Below are positions 35,755 to 54,400 of a stretch of DNA of 64,000 nt, piece by piece. The stretch is taken from assembly GCF_932526225.1 (NCBI RefSeq), contig NC_064046.1, positions 8,891,719-8,955,718 on the forward strand, in the 5' to 3' direction. Made by a program: the position numbers and the translations under genes. This DNA comes from Nematostella vectensis. Its lineage: Eukaryota > Cnidaria > Anthozoa > Actiniaria > Edwardsiidae. Position 1 is the stretch's first letter. Every line of letters begins with the position of its first letter. Below the pieces are notes generated by a model. The model worked only from the letters and a program-made list of their open reading frames with translations. It did no database searches and was not told the DNA's origin.

Positions 35755-36105
35755 GTTTATCGAGGGTAACATATTTATCCGAATATACAGTTTTCTAACA
35801 TATGGCCCTCGGTTAGTAAGCACTGTCACTGGGGGTGGTCACTGGCAGAGGGTTTATTGCGTCCCCAGTGGTTCTTTTACGTCCCTTCGGTTCAGGTTAG
35901 TGTAGTGCAGCTTGAAGAGACGGGACCTCCGGTTTAGTGTCCTTCTCCGAGAAGACTGGAAACACGGGAGAATATCTTCAACTCACACTCACAAATTCGA
36001 ATCAAGACAGGAACCTGGAAAAATCCCCAGTTTGAGCCAGGATTCGAACCTGGGCCACAGCGGTGAGAGGCCGACGCGCTAACACACTAGGCCACCCGTG
36101 CCTCC
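35755..36105 (-). mobile_element. tRNA-derived SINE
   Basis: On the minus strand the head has an A-box-like TGGCCTAGTGTGTTAGCG and a perfect B box GGTTCGAATCC (plus 36040-36050) at tRNA spacing, but the sequence after the T arm (TGGCTCAAACTGGGG) does not pair with the 5' GGCACGG, so it is not a functional tRNA. About 270 bp of non-tRNA body follows. Confidence 0.65.
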
Positions 36106-36379
36106 ACAAGGGATTCATGTGGCGTTTCCTGTGGTGATGTCACTAAAGATCATCTCCAGCCCCTACTTGCCTCACGGTCAAACACAGGACTCCTGAACAA
36201 AACACCATAGACGGGTAGGCTGTGTTAAACGCCTTGACTCGTCACTTAACTGGATCTCCTGTCGTCTCAACACCATTGACTAGCTATGTCAAACGCCATG
36301 AATCGTCACTGAACTGGATCTTCTGTCCTCAACAGAAGCCACAGGGTTTTTTTTGCCGTTGCCTTTACTTTATATCCAG

Positions 36380-37060
36380 GTTAACAAGGGCAGTAGGGAC
36401 AAGCTTGTTAGGGTAAATTCTGACCACAAAATCCTCTCTACTTTGGCTGAAATGTGTCTTGTTTTGCTACGCGCTCTCCGTTTTTTCTAAGAAAACCTGG
36501 TCAAGTTACGTTGCGTAATCTGACTGCTACCCCGTGCCGCAAGAACAGGCTTTGACGCGCTAGCCGAAACCAGCCCGACAAACCCGTGTCGCCCAAACAG
36601 ACCCCGACGCGCTAGCCGAAACCAGCCAGACAAACCCCATGTCGCCCAAACAGACTCCGACGCGCTAGCCAAAACCAGCCAGACAAACCCCGTGTCGCCC
36701 AAACAGACTCCGACGCGCTAGCCGAAACCAGCCAGACAAACCCCATGTCGCCCAAACAGACTCCGACGCGCTAGCCGAAACCAGCCAGACAAACCCCATG
36801 TCGCCCAAACAGACTCCGACGCGCTAGCCGAAACCAGCCCGACAAAACCGGCGCAAGAACGGACTCTGAAGCGGTAGCCGAAACCAGCCCGACAAACCTC
36901 ATGTTGCCCAAACAGACTCCGACGCGCTAGCCGAAACCAGCACGAGAAACCCCATGTCGCCCAAACAGACTCCGACGCGCTAGCCGAAACAAACCCGACT
37001 AGCCCCCCGTGCCGCAAGAACAGACTCCGACGCGCTAGCCGGAACTTAACCGACTAAAAC
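36380..37060. repeat. Transposon relic with internal 53-bp minisatellite
   Basis: About eight 53-bp units (AGACTCCGACGCGCTAGCCG, AAACCAGCC, GACAAACCCC, GTCGCCCAAAC) between 36540 and 37040. The flank GGGCAGTAGGGACAAGCTTG / TTTGCTACGCGCTCTCCG matches the element at 61650-62035, where the same unit is present two to three times. Confidence 0.8.
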
Positions 37061-37184
37061 AAAGACAAAAGAGAACGAAACAATAAGTCATATGACTAGT
37101 TTATCATAGAAGTCCTTTATATCCAGGCTAGCACTAAATACATTATTACATTAAAGCAACAAAAACAAAGTTTGGTCGAAATAG

Positions 37185-37482
37185 TGGAACCTGGATTTTG
37201 CGATATGCCTCGGGAGAAAGAAAATGTATCGTAAAATCGGGGAATCGTTGCAAAGAGGTCCTCGATTTTACGATATAAAGGAAAATCCATTGAAAATATC
37301 GTTGTAGCGAGGTCGAGTTAATTATTAACTTTTACAAAATAGTAATATTGTAGCTGTACTCCGTGTAAGACTGTACAGTAAGTCTCTGTAAGACAGTAAT
37401 CTGTATTTAACTGTATTTTCGTCGGGAGAAAGAAACGCTATCGTAAAATCGAGGTTATCGTAAAATCCAAGTTCCAATGTAG
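37185..37482. repeat. MITE, TGGAACCTGGATTTT ends
   Basis: GTGGAACCTGGATTTTGCGAT at the left pairs with ATCGTAAAATCCAAGTTCCAA at the right, and internal GGGAGAAAGAAA / TCGTAAAATCG blocks repeat. Confidence 0.7.
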
Positions 37483-37590
37483 AGAGTTGCTTTACGCAGC
37501 CAAATAAGAATTCCTTCATACCAGACTTATGGCACTAAATACACTACTGCATTTTATCAACACAAAACAGAGTTTGGTCGGAGTAGCTGC

Positions 37591-43258
<5,668 letters not shown>

Positions 43259-43429
43259 CTTGCTTGCAGATTGGAGGTTCTGTCAGCGAAAGTGTTTTAG
43301 GTGTTTCTTTGCCGGGGACTGTCGGTATGTGCGTACCAGCTACGAGTGCTAAAATATGCTACGAGGAATACGACACCGTAGAGTAAACACAAGTCACGAG
43401 TTTCTCATGCTACAAGGAAAAGTCAACGC

Positions 43430-43765
43430 GACCCATTGATGGGGTTATGGAAGCATTGGAATCTGGTAGAAGGACTACGGACCTCTTTATATGCTACAAT
43501 GATTGATAACAACAGTGAGTCAACGAGAATTTTTCCATTGATGGGGACAGTGGAGTGATGGAATCTGGGTGAGGAGTTGGAACCCACTAAATTACTTAGA
43601 GAAATTTTATACAAAGTAAGACGAGTTTTCCATTGGAATCTGGATAAAAACTTTGAACCACAAAGTACACCACGAGAAATTCTACCGTGTAAGACAACAA
43701 GGTTTTTCCATTGAAAGAGAAAAAATCTGGATCTAGGAGTTCGGGATCCCAATTTCACCACTGTC
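43430..43765. repeat. Degenerate tandem repeat upstream of the cathepsin gene
   Basis: TTTTCCATTGATGGGG and TGGAATCTGG blocks recur about four times at roughly 80-110 bp. The 114-codon minus-strand ORF is a reading of these. Confidence 0.65.
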
Positions 43766-43769
43766 AACT

Positions 43770-46700
43770 TTGGGAGATTTACTTATGGTCGGGTACCCTG
43801 CGGTACATGTATCGCTCCCAAAGGACCAGTCTTGCTTGTCTTGCAAGAGAAGAATAAAGCGATGGATCCTCGCGCATGCGGCATTGTCATTAGTGTTTTA
43901 CGATTCCGAAGGGCCGACAAACCACAGGCCCCCCAAAGTTCAGAGCTCTTCGATACTAAAGTTTATGGCCATAGAAACGTATTTAAATTCAACGTATTTT
44001 AATTTATTTTAGTTTATTGGCATAGAAACGTATTTTTGTTTTTAAAAAATAAAAGAATTGCTAGTGGATTTTTGTGTATAATAAAAGCTGCAGTCTTACA
44101 GGAAGTCTCTATGTCGTTTCTTTCCAATTTGAGCTGTTTGAGAGTTCAGAGGAGAGTCCGTTAATACCTAGACAAAAGAATCTATTAGAATCCGCGCTAT
44201 TTAACAGGCCATCCGCTCTAAATTATCTGTTTCATTCTCAATAATGTTGAAAATCCTAATAGACACACTGCTTTTTCAATTTGAAATATTTTTTTACTTT
44301 TACCTACGTTTGCCTATAGTATACCGAAATATAAATGTTTCTATCTAGCCTAAATCCTTTACTATTTTATTTTGTGTTATATTTAATGTGATACAGTGGT
44401 ACAATTTAAAACGGCAAATGTGTTTATTTTTACCGAGCCCAGTTCGTATCAACTGATCAATGTTATAAAGCTATAGACATATAGAATAAGTACAAGAATA
44501 TTTGGAAAAGCCCCTATAACAACGAGCTCTCCGATAAGGCGTGGCCGATACAACAGGTTTCGATTCTCTTTCTCGAATGAATATATTCTTAATATATGTA
44601 TTGTTTAAACTTGCGAGAGTTTCTTTTTAAACGAATTAAAATAAGAGTTATATTTTTGTATAGCTGTTTGTTATTTCCATTTGAGATAAATTTTATACAA
44701 AACAAAACAAACGGCACCTTGATAAAATGAGATTCAGATTTCACGAAGACAAAAAAAAAACAATTTACACATGGAGCGTATCTCATTGCAAAAGATTTCC
44801 TATCATAGCATTTCATTAATAAGGCTTTGGCCACCAAACTTTTCACTCTTGGGGAGTCAAGTATATTGACAAACTTCAAAATCAAGGGCATACGTCCAGT
44901 ATCCTACTGATTCTAATAAAAACATTGTCTCTTTCAGACATGGCAATCCCAAGTCTTGAACATCAAGGGGCGCTGGAAAAGTCTATTTCTACTTTCAAAT
45001 TGCTTCTCCCCCAAATATAACAGTTGTATTACAATTTCTGTTGGATGCGAAATGCCACCATTTAGGGGATAAAGGAAATATAACTGATAAGAGAGATCAC
45101 AAAACACGAGAGATATTTTTGGGGACTTTAATGCGTTAATTGTGATTCCCATAATTGTTTTGACTTTAAATAGTTTACCTGTTTAGAGAGATAGAAAGCA
45201 CGCCACAAGAAAGAAGTTTCGGGTAAAAAGTAGAAAAAGAAAAAAGACTTAAACCAGAACATCTGACATCTTTTTAGCCAATGCTATAAAGAAGTGTCAT
45301 CAGCCACACTAGAAAACTGCTGATTAAAACTATATTCAGGCTTTCTATTTTCTTCCATTTCATTTTCACTAGCAGAATATGAGTATTTTCTTATTTTTTA
45401 TATTTCTAGGTGATTTGCACAAATGGAAAGGTGTCCAATTAGACACATGATTGACATGTCTTTTTACCACCAGTTACATAGCACGCGCTCAAGAAAAACA
45501 AACTTTACTCTATACACGGTCAGATCATAACGATGTTTTAGCATCGGGCATCTTTCTTTATATGTAAACAAACTATATTTATTTTTCTTTACGTTTTTGA
45601 TGCTTTGTTCTCTAAACTCCAGAAGACGGTATTTTGGGTGGTATTTCTATCAAGTGCCTCTATAAAGCTTTTGACAAGTTCTATTCTCCACACATTTGAC
45701 TAATCTTGGGAAACTTAATAATGCACACACTACACAATGGCCTTTGTTGTAGATCTCAAAGAGGAGAAAGCCGACTAAAAGGATTAATTTATCGTAAAAG
45801 CGTGCTTTTAACCTGCTTGGCTGGTTACCTTGTAGGTCTGGTTACCTTGTAGGACCTTGTAGGAGCCACGACTGCGGAATTTTGTTCAAACAAAATAAGA
45901 TGGTTTGTGTTTTGACAAGAGATGCTGAGTAATCATTGATAGACATTGATTGACTTTTATAAAACCGCTTATAATCACCTAGCAGATAACGATACTAACA
46001 AGGTATTGAAAACGAGATCTAACAGGGACAAGCAGTTATTAAAATTTATTTAATGCTAACCTGGAAATACTAGAGAGCTATACCGCGCGCGGGGGGGGGG
46101 GGGGGGGGGGGCGAAGGGTGCGCTCCCCCCCCTCCTTGGCCGGCGTGCGCACCCAAAAGTGGGTCATTTCTCCGTAAATTACTATCTTTTTCTATATAAT
46201 TCCTATGACTGCGAATCCCCCTCAGTCAATGCTGGGAACGCGCCTATATACCCCAACATAGGTAAGTCAAATCATTGATGTACTTTAGATAATCAGTATT
46301 ATGATAGCGGCAAATAGGAAATCTAAATCGACAATTGTAATGCATTTCAGATCGAATAAAAACATCAAATTATTAGTCCCACTTTTTGCTAAACCAATTT
46401 TACCAATTTTTGCATTGTGATAGTTTTTAATACCCCTTACAAGACAGGCTAGAGCCAAGCTCAGATCGGCTTTAATTTCTGATGAATAATGAATATTGAT
46501 TTGACCGCCAATTTAAACTGGAAGTAAATAAGCTTTTTCCAAAAAAGTTAAATAAATAAGAAATAAACTTGCACATTTTGATAATTTTTTTCCACTAGAC
46601 GACCAAAATGAAAGACAAAGAATGTATTTACATCGGAAATTTTCCTCGCTTCTTCAAAAGACACAACTTTTATTGCAGTTGTAGTTTGAAATAAATATAA

Positions 46701-46900
46701 GTTTAAGTCACTTTTTCACAAGCTGTGTTTTTCCAAAGCTCATTCACCCAAAGGTCATTCAGTCAAGGTCATTCAGCCAACTTGCCTAGTAGAAACTCTC
46801 ACAGCAAAACAGTCATCGTCCGAAAAGTTTGAGAACGATGAAGAATAAGAACCTGTCCCTTACAAACCTACAAAAAAGAAATGTTAAGTGTGAATTAGAT
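43770..46900. other. AT-rich intergenic, no gene seen
   Basis: Short ORFs only. A G homopolymer occurs at 46090-46110, and GGTCATTCA is repeated three times near 46745-46785. Confidence 0.5.
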
Positions 46901-46914
46901 TTACAACAACACCC

Positions 46915-47638
46915 TCAGGGCAGAGAGGCCTAAAATAAAATGTATACCCTATTCAGAACAGAGAGGCCTGAAATAAAATATATACCCTGTTCAAAACAGA
47001 GAGGCCTGAAATAAAATATATACCCTGTTCAGAACACTGAGAGGCTTAAATAAAATGTTCAGAACAGAGAGGCCTGAAATAAAATATATACCCCGTTCAG
47101 AACAGAGAGGCCTGAAATAAAATATATACCCTGTTTAGGGCAGAGAGGCCTTAAATAAAATATATACCCTGTTCAGAACAGAGAGGCCTGAAATAAAATA
47201 TATACCCTGTTCAGAACAGAGAGGCCTGAAATAAAATATATACCCTGTTCAGAACAGAGAGGCCTGAAATAAAATATATACCCTGTTCAGAACAGAGAGG
47301 CCTGAAATAAAATATATACCCTGTTCAGAACAGAGAGGCCTGAAATAAAATATATACCCTGTTTAGGACAGAGAGGCCTGAAATAAAACATATACCCTGT
47401 TTAGGACAGAGAGGCCTGAAATAAAATATATACCCTGTTCAGAACAGAGAGGCCTGAAATAAAATATATACCCTGTTTAGGACAGAGAGGGCTTAAAAGT
47501 ATACCCTGTTTAGGACAGAGAGGGCTTAAAAGTATACCCTGTTTAGGACAGAGAGGGCTTAAAAGTATACCCTGTTTAGGACAGAGAGGGCTTAAAAGTA
47601 TACCCTGTTTAGGACAGAGAGGGCTTAAAAGTATACCT
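46915..47638. repeat. Composite minisatellite, 38-bp then 33-bp unit
   Basis: About 14 units of CAGAGAGGCCTGAAATAAAA-TATATACCCTGTTCAGAA, changing at 47480 into five units of GGACAGAGAGGGCTTAAAAG-TATACCCTGTTTA. The second block looks like a deletion derivative of the first. Confidence 0.95.
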
Positions 47639-47669
47639 TGATCCAGCAGCACGTCCCCGTATAGCCCAT

Positions 47670-47730
47670 ATAAGGGAGTACCCCCACCATCCCCCACCAT
47701 GGGGGATGGTGGGGGATGGTGGGGGTCTTG
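47670..47730. repeat. G/C-skewed imperfect palindrome
   Basis: CCCCCACCATCCCCCACCAT is followed directly by GGGGGATGGTGGGGGATGG, giving a near-perfect hairpin with four runs of five Gs on one arm. Confidence 0.8.
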
Positions 47731-47819
47731 CGTCAAAACAAAGTCAAATGCTAAGATTTCAAGTCTCACTCGTGAAAAGAAAGTGAATAGGCTCAATTTG
47801 CTCAATATAATACAATTTT

Positions 47820-48770
47820 ATTCACAGACCTTAATTCTATGATGCAACTGCTACCATTTTAACACTAGAATATTTGCTCTGAAAGGGTTACAATTGTTCG
47901 CCTTTTGGGGGGAGGGGGGGGGAAGGTTTTAGTTTTCGAATAGGATATATTGAACGGTTTTAAAGCAAAAATAACAACTACGGCGCAATCTCAACCGGCA
48001 TTATGATGCTACCCAAAAAGCTAAAAGTCAATGTTTATATCGTCATAACGTTACTATTTAATAGCATAACTATGTTTAATGTTAAATGTAGCTTGGGAGA
48101 AAATAAATCACCAACGATTCGTGAATGAAAATACCATAATGTTGACTATGATGAGTCATCGGCTGTTTCGCAATCTTGATTTATTTCAGTCATATCATCC
48201 TACTTTATAGGTTTTATAAGGAGCAGGTTCTTTTGCTGTGCGAGGTTTAGCCGGTGCGTTTGCAAAAATGACCTTGGATAACCTTGGAAAATACACAGCA
48301 TTTTGTGTCGTGCAGAACGAAAAAAATAACCTTAAAATCTAACAAAGTTAGAGTAAATTTCTATCAAAGATCTTCTGTGATGTAAAGAAGAGATCAAATT
48401 TTCCGATGAAACATTTTTCGTAGATGCTTAAATTTAAGAAGTTCGTTTTATTTAAGCTCAAAAACCATCAAATTAGTGTTAAAACATATTTACTTCCGCC
48501 GTATATTCAACCAAAAGTAAAATTGCAATCGCCAAAAGGTCAACCTTTAGGTCGAAACGGGCAAAAAGACCTCGATATTCGTAATCTACGCCAGAAATTC
48601 TGTAAAATGTCGGCAGGGGTGCACAGGACCTTTAAAATCTCAGGCTGGACGTTCTTTTAAAAAAAAGATTATTCTAAAACAAGTGTAGTTCATATACGTC
48701 GGTCTAACGTAATTACATGCTCCGATGAGAATCTTCGTTTAACGCAGTTCAGATATCTTACAGCTTTCTT
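47820..48770. other. Intergenic, no gene seen
   Basis: AT-rich; the 78-codon ORF at 48424-48660 has no recognisable features. Confidence 0.5.
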
Positions 48771-48774
48771 GTTA

Positions 48775-49172
48775 TACCTGGTGCACACTAGTAACATAAC
48801 GACATAATGACATAGGCGCGTGCACTCTTACATGAACAAAACGACAAAAGAGAAAAAAACATGTTTTTTTCTTTTATGTCATTATGTCCATGTCGTTATG
48901 TCGGCCTTAATGCCTAGTGCACACTAGCAACATAACAACATAACGACATGAGCGCGCGCACTATGTTTAACCCGACATAACGACATGGACATAATGACAT
49001 AAAAGAAAAAACATGTTTTTACGTGTCGTTATGTCCATGTCGTTATGTCGAAGATAAGAGTGCGCGCGCCCATGTCGTTATGTCGATATGTCGCTAGTGT
49101 GCACTAGGCATAAAAGAGTGCGCGTGAATATGTTGTTATGTCGTTATGTCACTAGTGTGCACGAGGCATTAT
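48775..49172. repeat. Nested foldback elements, CGACATAA/TTATGTCG
   Basis: TGGTGCACACTAGTAACATA on the left and TGTCACTAGTGTGCACGAGG on the right bracket internal ends GCCTAGTGCACACTAGC and GCTAGTGTGCACTAGGC. CGACATAACGACAT and its complement recur throughout. This looks like one MITE copy inserted in or next to another. Confidence 0.85.
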
Positions 49173-49226
49173 ACGAACATTTCAAGCTGGCTTTGATGCA
49201 AGTGCAGCGTGCTGGGCAGCCTATCT

Positions 49227-49311
49227 TGCATCTAATAGCCCTTGGTTCCTCATCTAATAGCCCTTGGTTCCTCATCTAATAGCCCTTGGTTCCTCATCTA
49301 ATAGTTCTTGG
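49227..49311 (+). repeat. 22-bp tandem repeat, four copies
   Basis: CATCTAATAGCCCTTGGTTC-CT repeated; the last unit diverges to AGTTCTTGG. Confidence 0.95.
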
Positions 49312-49812
49312 CACGCCTTTCAAAGCCCTGGTAGCGTTTTTAACAAAGCGGCTCTGCCCCCAACAATGACCTGCTGAAAGGCAGCTTTCTTGGTGTGTTG
49401 TATGATACAGCTGCCTTCGTCGGTAGAATGACATTAAATGGTGTTCCTATCTTTTTGGTATACTTGGGCTTGCTACATGTGTCTTTTATGTCATTTGACG
49501 ACTTTCGAATAGGCAAATGTAGATTTTGCTTAGCATCCTTTGAGCAACTTTTGGCGTTTTGAGCAAATTTTGGTAGGACCAGCAACCTAGGGCAACTTTG
49601 GCCTTCCTTGGAACTTTTTGAGCGACAAATTGGTATAAAATCGATCCAATTTTATTAAAACGAATCCCAAATGGTTCTGGACAGTTAGTTCTCACTCGTT
49701 TTACGTGTGCCCACGAAATCTGGACAGCGGCTGTTTTTAGCAGGGTAGGTACTTCACACGCGTGTACCGATAGTCTTTTCATGCAACATATATTAATGAT
49801 TGATTTTTTTTT

Positions 49813-50745
49813 TCAACCGGCCTACACTGGCCTTGAGAAGTACCCACACCCTAAAATATTCATAAATTCAAAATAAACACAAAAGATGAAGATACTCAGG
49901 CAACAGTCTAAGGGATAAATGGTCTTGCAGATATGCATACAACCAAGGTTATAGCAACTACTCTTTAGCAAAATAATAGCACAGGTTCTTTGACAAACTT
50001 CAAATCGAACAAGGAAAGAAAAGATCAGCAAACACAGCCCAAGACACAAATAGATACCTTTATTCTTACCCTCCAGGTTTATTTCCATGGCCTCAAAACA
50101 CAATGTCCACTCCTTGAAGGCTTGTAAAACCACTTGGATTTTATTAAAGATTGCAAAGCATTCTGGGAGATCCAGGGGAAAAACACGAGGGGAGGGACAG
50201 TCAACACTCCTCTCCCCAAAGTCAGATGGTTTTTTATAAGTCTTTTCACCCCGAAGCCAAACAAATCAATTCCCGGTCATACAGACCCAGAATAGCAGTG
50301 TAAACAATTTTGGGATACAATTTAGTTTCAAAAAAGACAGCATTTAGGAAAGCTGTGGTGATTCATTGGAAAATTATTTTCTCATGCAGGCAAAGCCAAA
50401 TAAAAAAAATAACAATGAGTCCACCTTGAATCCATAAGCACAGCACTCAATTATGCCCTAATAGACTCCATGATGTCCTAGGACACTCTCCCAATATGCT
50501 TATAGCCGTTATTTTTTTTAAGAAAAAATACAAGCAGCCATCAACTTGTGCTCGCATTAGCACAATGGCAAAGGATTAAAAATGGGACCGCAAAGCACTG
50601 TTGGAAAGCTTGGATACCGCTGACTAGGTGCAGCTGTGTTTGACTTTGACGGGCTATATAAAACTTAAAATAGGGGGGGAGGTATCTGTTTTCAGTCCGT
50701 TTTTTTGTAAATTCAGCTCAAAAATAGCCAGGAGTCAATGGGTTA
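49813..50745. mobile_element. Second copy of the TTAA element, left end missing
   Basis: Collinear with 28299-29282 from TCAACCGGCCT to GGAGTCAATGGGTTAA, in the same orientation, with many substitutions and small indels. A T-rich run replaces the left inverted repeat. Confidence 0.85.
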
Positions 50746-51455
50746 ATGAAATGTGGAAATTAAAACAAACAAACAAACAAACATGTTTTTAGCATTTATG
50801 TAGAAAAAACGACTTAGGGAGCGAGCAACTTTTTTTAATTTCTGGCGGCAATTTTAGAGCAACGGTTTGCTATATTTTTAAGCAACTTTTCCCAAATTTA
50901 TTAGCACAATCTACACATGCCTAGTTTTTCGAAAATAGTGTGTAACGACGCGTGATTTTCACTTCCGGATTGAATAATCGGCCATTTTTATATCCCAAGA
51001 TAATAAGTAATTGAATTGCAAAGTGAAACAAGCTTGCTAGTATTTACTCAACTTCCGGTTCAAAATCGCTGTCAAAAATATATGTGGCGCGTAACTAGGG
51101 ATTTAGGAGCGGTGGGGAGTCAAAGGTATATATGGGGAAAAAGATAATATTTGACGATCTTCAATCAGAAATTACCAACCTTTTGGTGGTACCCTCTCTA
51201 GAAAGGAAAGTAAGAAACACAAACAAAAAAGTCTTCTGGTAGATGACAAAGATAGGCCTTATAACATGTGGCCAAGGAAGACAGCAGATCGTTGCGACAA
51301 GTTTTGTTTTTTATAAGTGTTTTATATTTAGGTAACTGAGGTGATATTGCCATTCAGCCCGTGTAGGCATTTTTCACTCTGTGAACTCACGGGTAGCCTG
51401 TGGTGTTGCAACATATTGCGCAACATGAGCAACGTGGTTGGGAATTCGATTCAAG
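50746..51455. other. 5' flank of NOB1
   Basis: No gene. It should hold the promoter and 5' UTR; no TATA box is apparent, as common for housekeeping genes. Confidence 0.5.
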
Positions 51456-54400
51456 ATGGCGGCGGCCGTGAGCGACAAGAGCGATCGAATAAAGCATCTT
51501 GTGGCAGACTCTGCTGCATTTCTAAAGAGAGTTCCATTGGATACGATAGCAGAGAATGTCTACACTATATCAGAGGTTGTTTCCGAAATTAAAGATGCAG
51601 CCACACGTCAAAGTCTCGCCGTGTTACCGTACGAAATTCAGTTCAGACAACCATCGACTGAAGCTCTTAAAGCAGGTAAGATTTGGCTTTTTCTATTCTA
51701 ATTTTTACACGGCTTAGTACCACAAATCATTCGACGAAACACCAACAGTTAAACGTTCTTGTGTGTATGTGTTTTTATGTCTTGGCTTGATCTGTTACCC
51801 TACCTTGTGACGTGCGTTTTGTTATTGTTTACTTGAACAACAAATATTAAGTAAGTAGTCCCTCATTTTCGGCGGAAAAGCAATGCAGTGAGAAGCAAAA
51901 TACAGTACCTTGATGTTGTGAGAATAATTTCCGTTATTTCATTAAAATTATAAAATTATTTTTTTATTTTTTGTTTTATTATGATGTACAACCCTATGTT
52001 TGCTGTTTTATGTTATTTTCGTGCCACAGAGTCTGCAACCCTGACCCTATTCAGGACAAATATCTGAAATAACATACCCTGGCTGGGGTACAGAATAAAC
52101 GATCAAGGGTGTTGGGGGGGGGGGGGGGTGTTGGGGCGATCACTTAGTGTCCTCCTATGCATTGGTATGTAGCGGATTAGCAAGTTCATAAATAATTTTG
52201 AAGTGCTTTCTGTTTACAGTTACAGAGTTCTCTAAGCTCACTGGGGACTTCAAGGTGTTGTCTGCAGTGGATCTTAGAGTCATGGCCCTCACTTACCAAC
52301 TGGAAAAAGAATTTTGTGGAGTGGAGCACCTTAAAACCAAGCCCACACAGCAGGTGAATGTAGTATGGGTTCCCTGTGTGTTTATGCCCACAGTTCATTC
52401 GGGGTTACAGCAACCCCCTAGTGTGGAGAAAATAGCAAAGTGTCTTAGTCATCTCTTAGAGCTGTGGTATAAACTTGCCAATGTGATTCACCAAACATGA
52501 CATGCATAGGATATCCTATTGTGGGGAAAATAGCAAAGTGTCTTAGTCATCTCTTAGAGCTGTGGTATAAACTTGCCAATGTGATTCACCAAACATGACA
52601 CTGCATAGGATATCCTATTGTGGAGAAAATAGCAAAGTGTCTTAGTCATCTCTTAGAGCTGTGGTATGAACTTGCCAATGTGATTCACCCAACATGACAC
52701 TGCATGGATATGGATGTGTAAACTAGACATGCATATTTTCATTCTCACGAAGTAACAGCTTATTATTAAGAAACATTTTTAATAACATTCTTGCTTCATT
52801 TTGCTTTTTAAAAACAATATATACATACAATTATTGCTTTTGTATGTTGTATTTACTGTGTATGTAATTGAAATTACAGTGAAATATTTCTAAAACTGTA
52901 GTAATAATTGTTGCAGTAGCTACATGCATGCCTTGCGGGGCTATTTTTGTTATTGTAGGTCCAGTACTCCCAAGGTGTTGTTGGCAACAATCTGCCAGGA
53001 TTTTATGTCGAAAAGGTAAAATCAATATGTATGGAAGAGATGTTTTTGTCCCCTCCATGTGAAAACCAAATAATTTTGCTGACATTAAAGCATTAGTCCT
53101 TTGTCCGAGCAAAGGAAAAGCAAAGGGCTTCCTTCCTTTCTTCGTTCTGTTTGTCTGTCTTTCTTTCTTTATATTTCTGTATGTTATCATGAGATGTATT
53201 ACTCTCAATATCCATTAGTTTATCTGTCTGTCTGTCTTTATCTATCCTTTCTCATGTTATTGTCTGTTACCATGAGATGTATTCCCCCCATTTCCATTCC
53301 TTTAACTGTTGGCATGTCTGTCTTCTTTATCTCTCTTTCTTTCTTCATGCTTTTCTCTGTTAGCAGTCTCTTGAGCAAAGCCCTGTTTCCCTTAACAGAA
53401 TGCTAAGGATCCTAGTAGCACCCAGGATGAAACAGAAATACCCTCTACTGAGCCAGCAAACAATGACTGTGAGGACCCAGTTGGCGATGACAGTGACAAG
53501 ACCCTGGAAGACGAGATAGATGAAATTTCTGGGCTGCCTGGTTGTAGTATATCTGAGAAGTGTACAACTGATACCCCTATGCAGGCTTCTGAATCTCAAA
53601 GGTAAAAGAACAGAGGTTTCCATGCAGATTTTCTGTGTGTCACATAAATGAATGAGCATATGTATTGACAATTGTAAAACCAAAAATAATAATAAACTTG
53701 AGCTTTCAGGGGGGGACTCTCCATAAAAGTAGACAGAGGTGATCATCTCCATCTTTTAGGGTATCAAATTGTACCAACTGCTTTCCCTTACATACTTAGG
53801 GAGGTGTTTAAAGATTTTTCCAATTCCACTATCCTTTAGGAGGTTTCACACATTAAATGGATTATCCTATTTAATAATAACCAGACTCAAGAAAGAAAAA
53901 TCTGAAAATGCATTCCCAGTGCTATCTCTCAGGCTTCATGATCACCCTGACTGTTATTGAAGGAGTTTACCTCCTGCTGGGTTCAGATTAGTTACAGTAG
54001 GTTTCATCACCAAATGATTGCCTTTGTGTGTGGAACCAGTGGATCCTAAAATTCCTTTGTGAAATACTGTGTTTTTTGCTCTATGGGAAGCCATGTATTG
54101 AGTACTTTTTAGACCTTAAAGGACATATGTACCATTTCCCCTCTTGATATTGTAAATATTGGAATAGATTGTTCATATGATACAGGAGTCTTATTTCTTT
54201 TTTTAAAGTACTTGTATGAAGGCACTCTATTATTTAAACTAGGAACCTGTATTTTGTGTGACCACACTTCTTGTGTGGCACCATCTTATGTCCACTATAT
54301 GACTTTAGATTTCTCCTTCAGTTTATCTCAAGTGCAGGAATACCCAAAAGAAGATAATGACATTGTGGAGGATGATACACAGAGAGAGGAAGATGACTTA

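Noticed and set aside
36040-36102. tRNA gene on the minus strand
   Set aside because: A and B boxes are good, but the acceptor stem cannot pair and the anticodon stem is poor; a tRNA-derived SINE explains it better.
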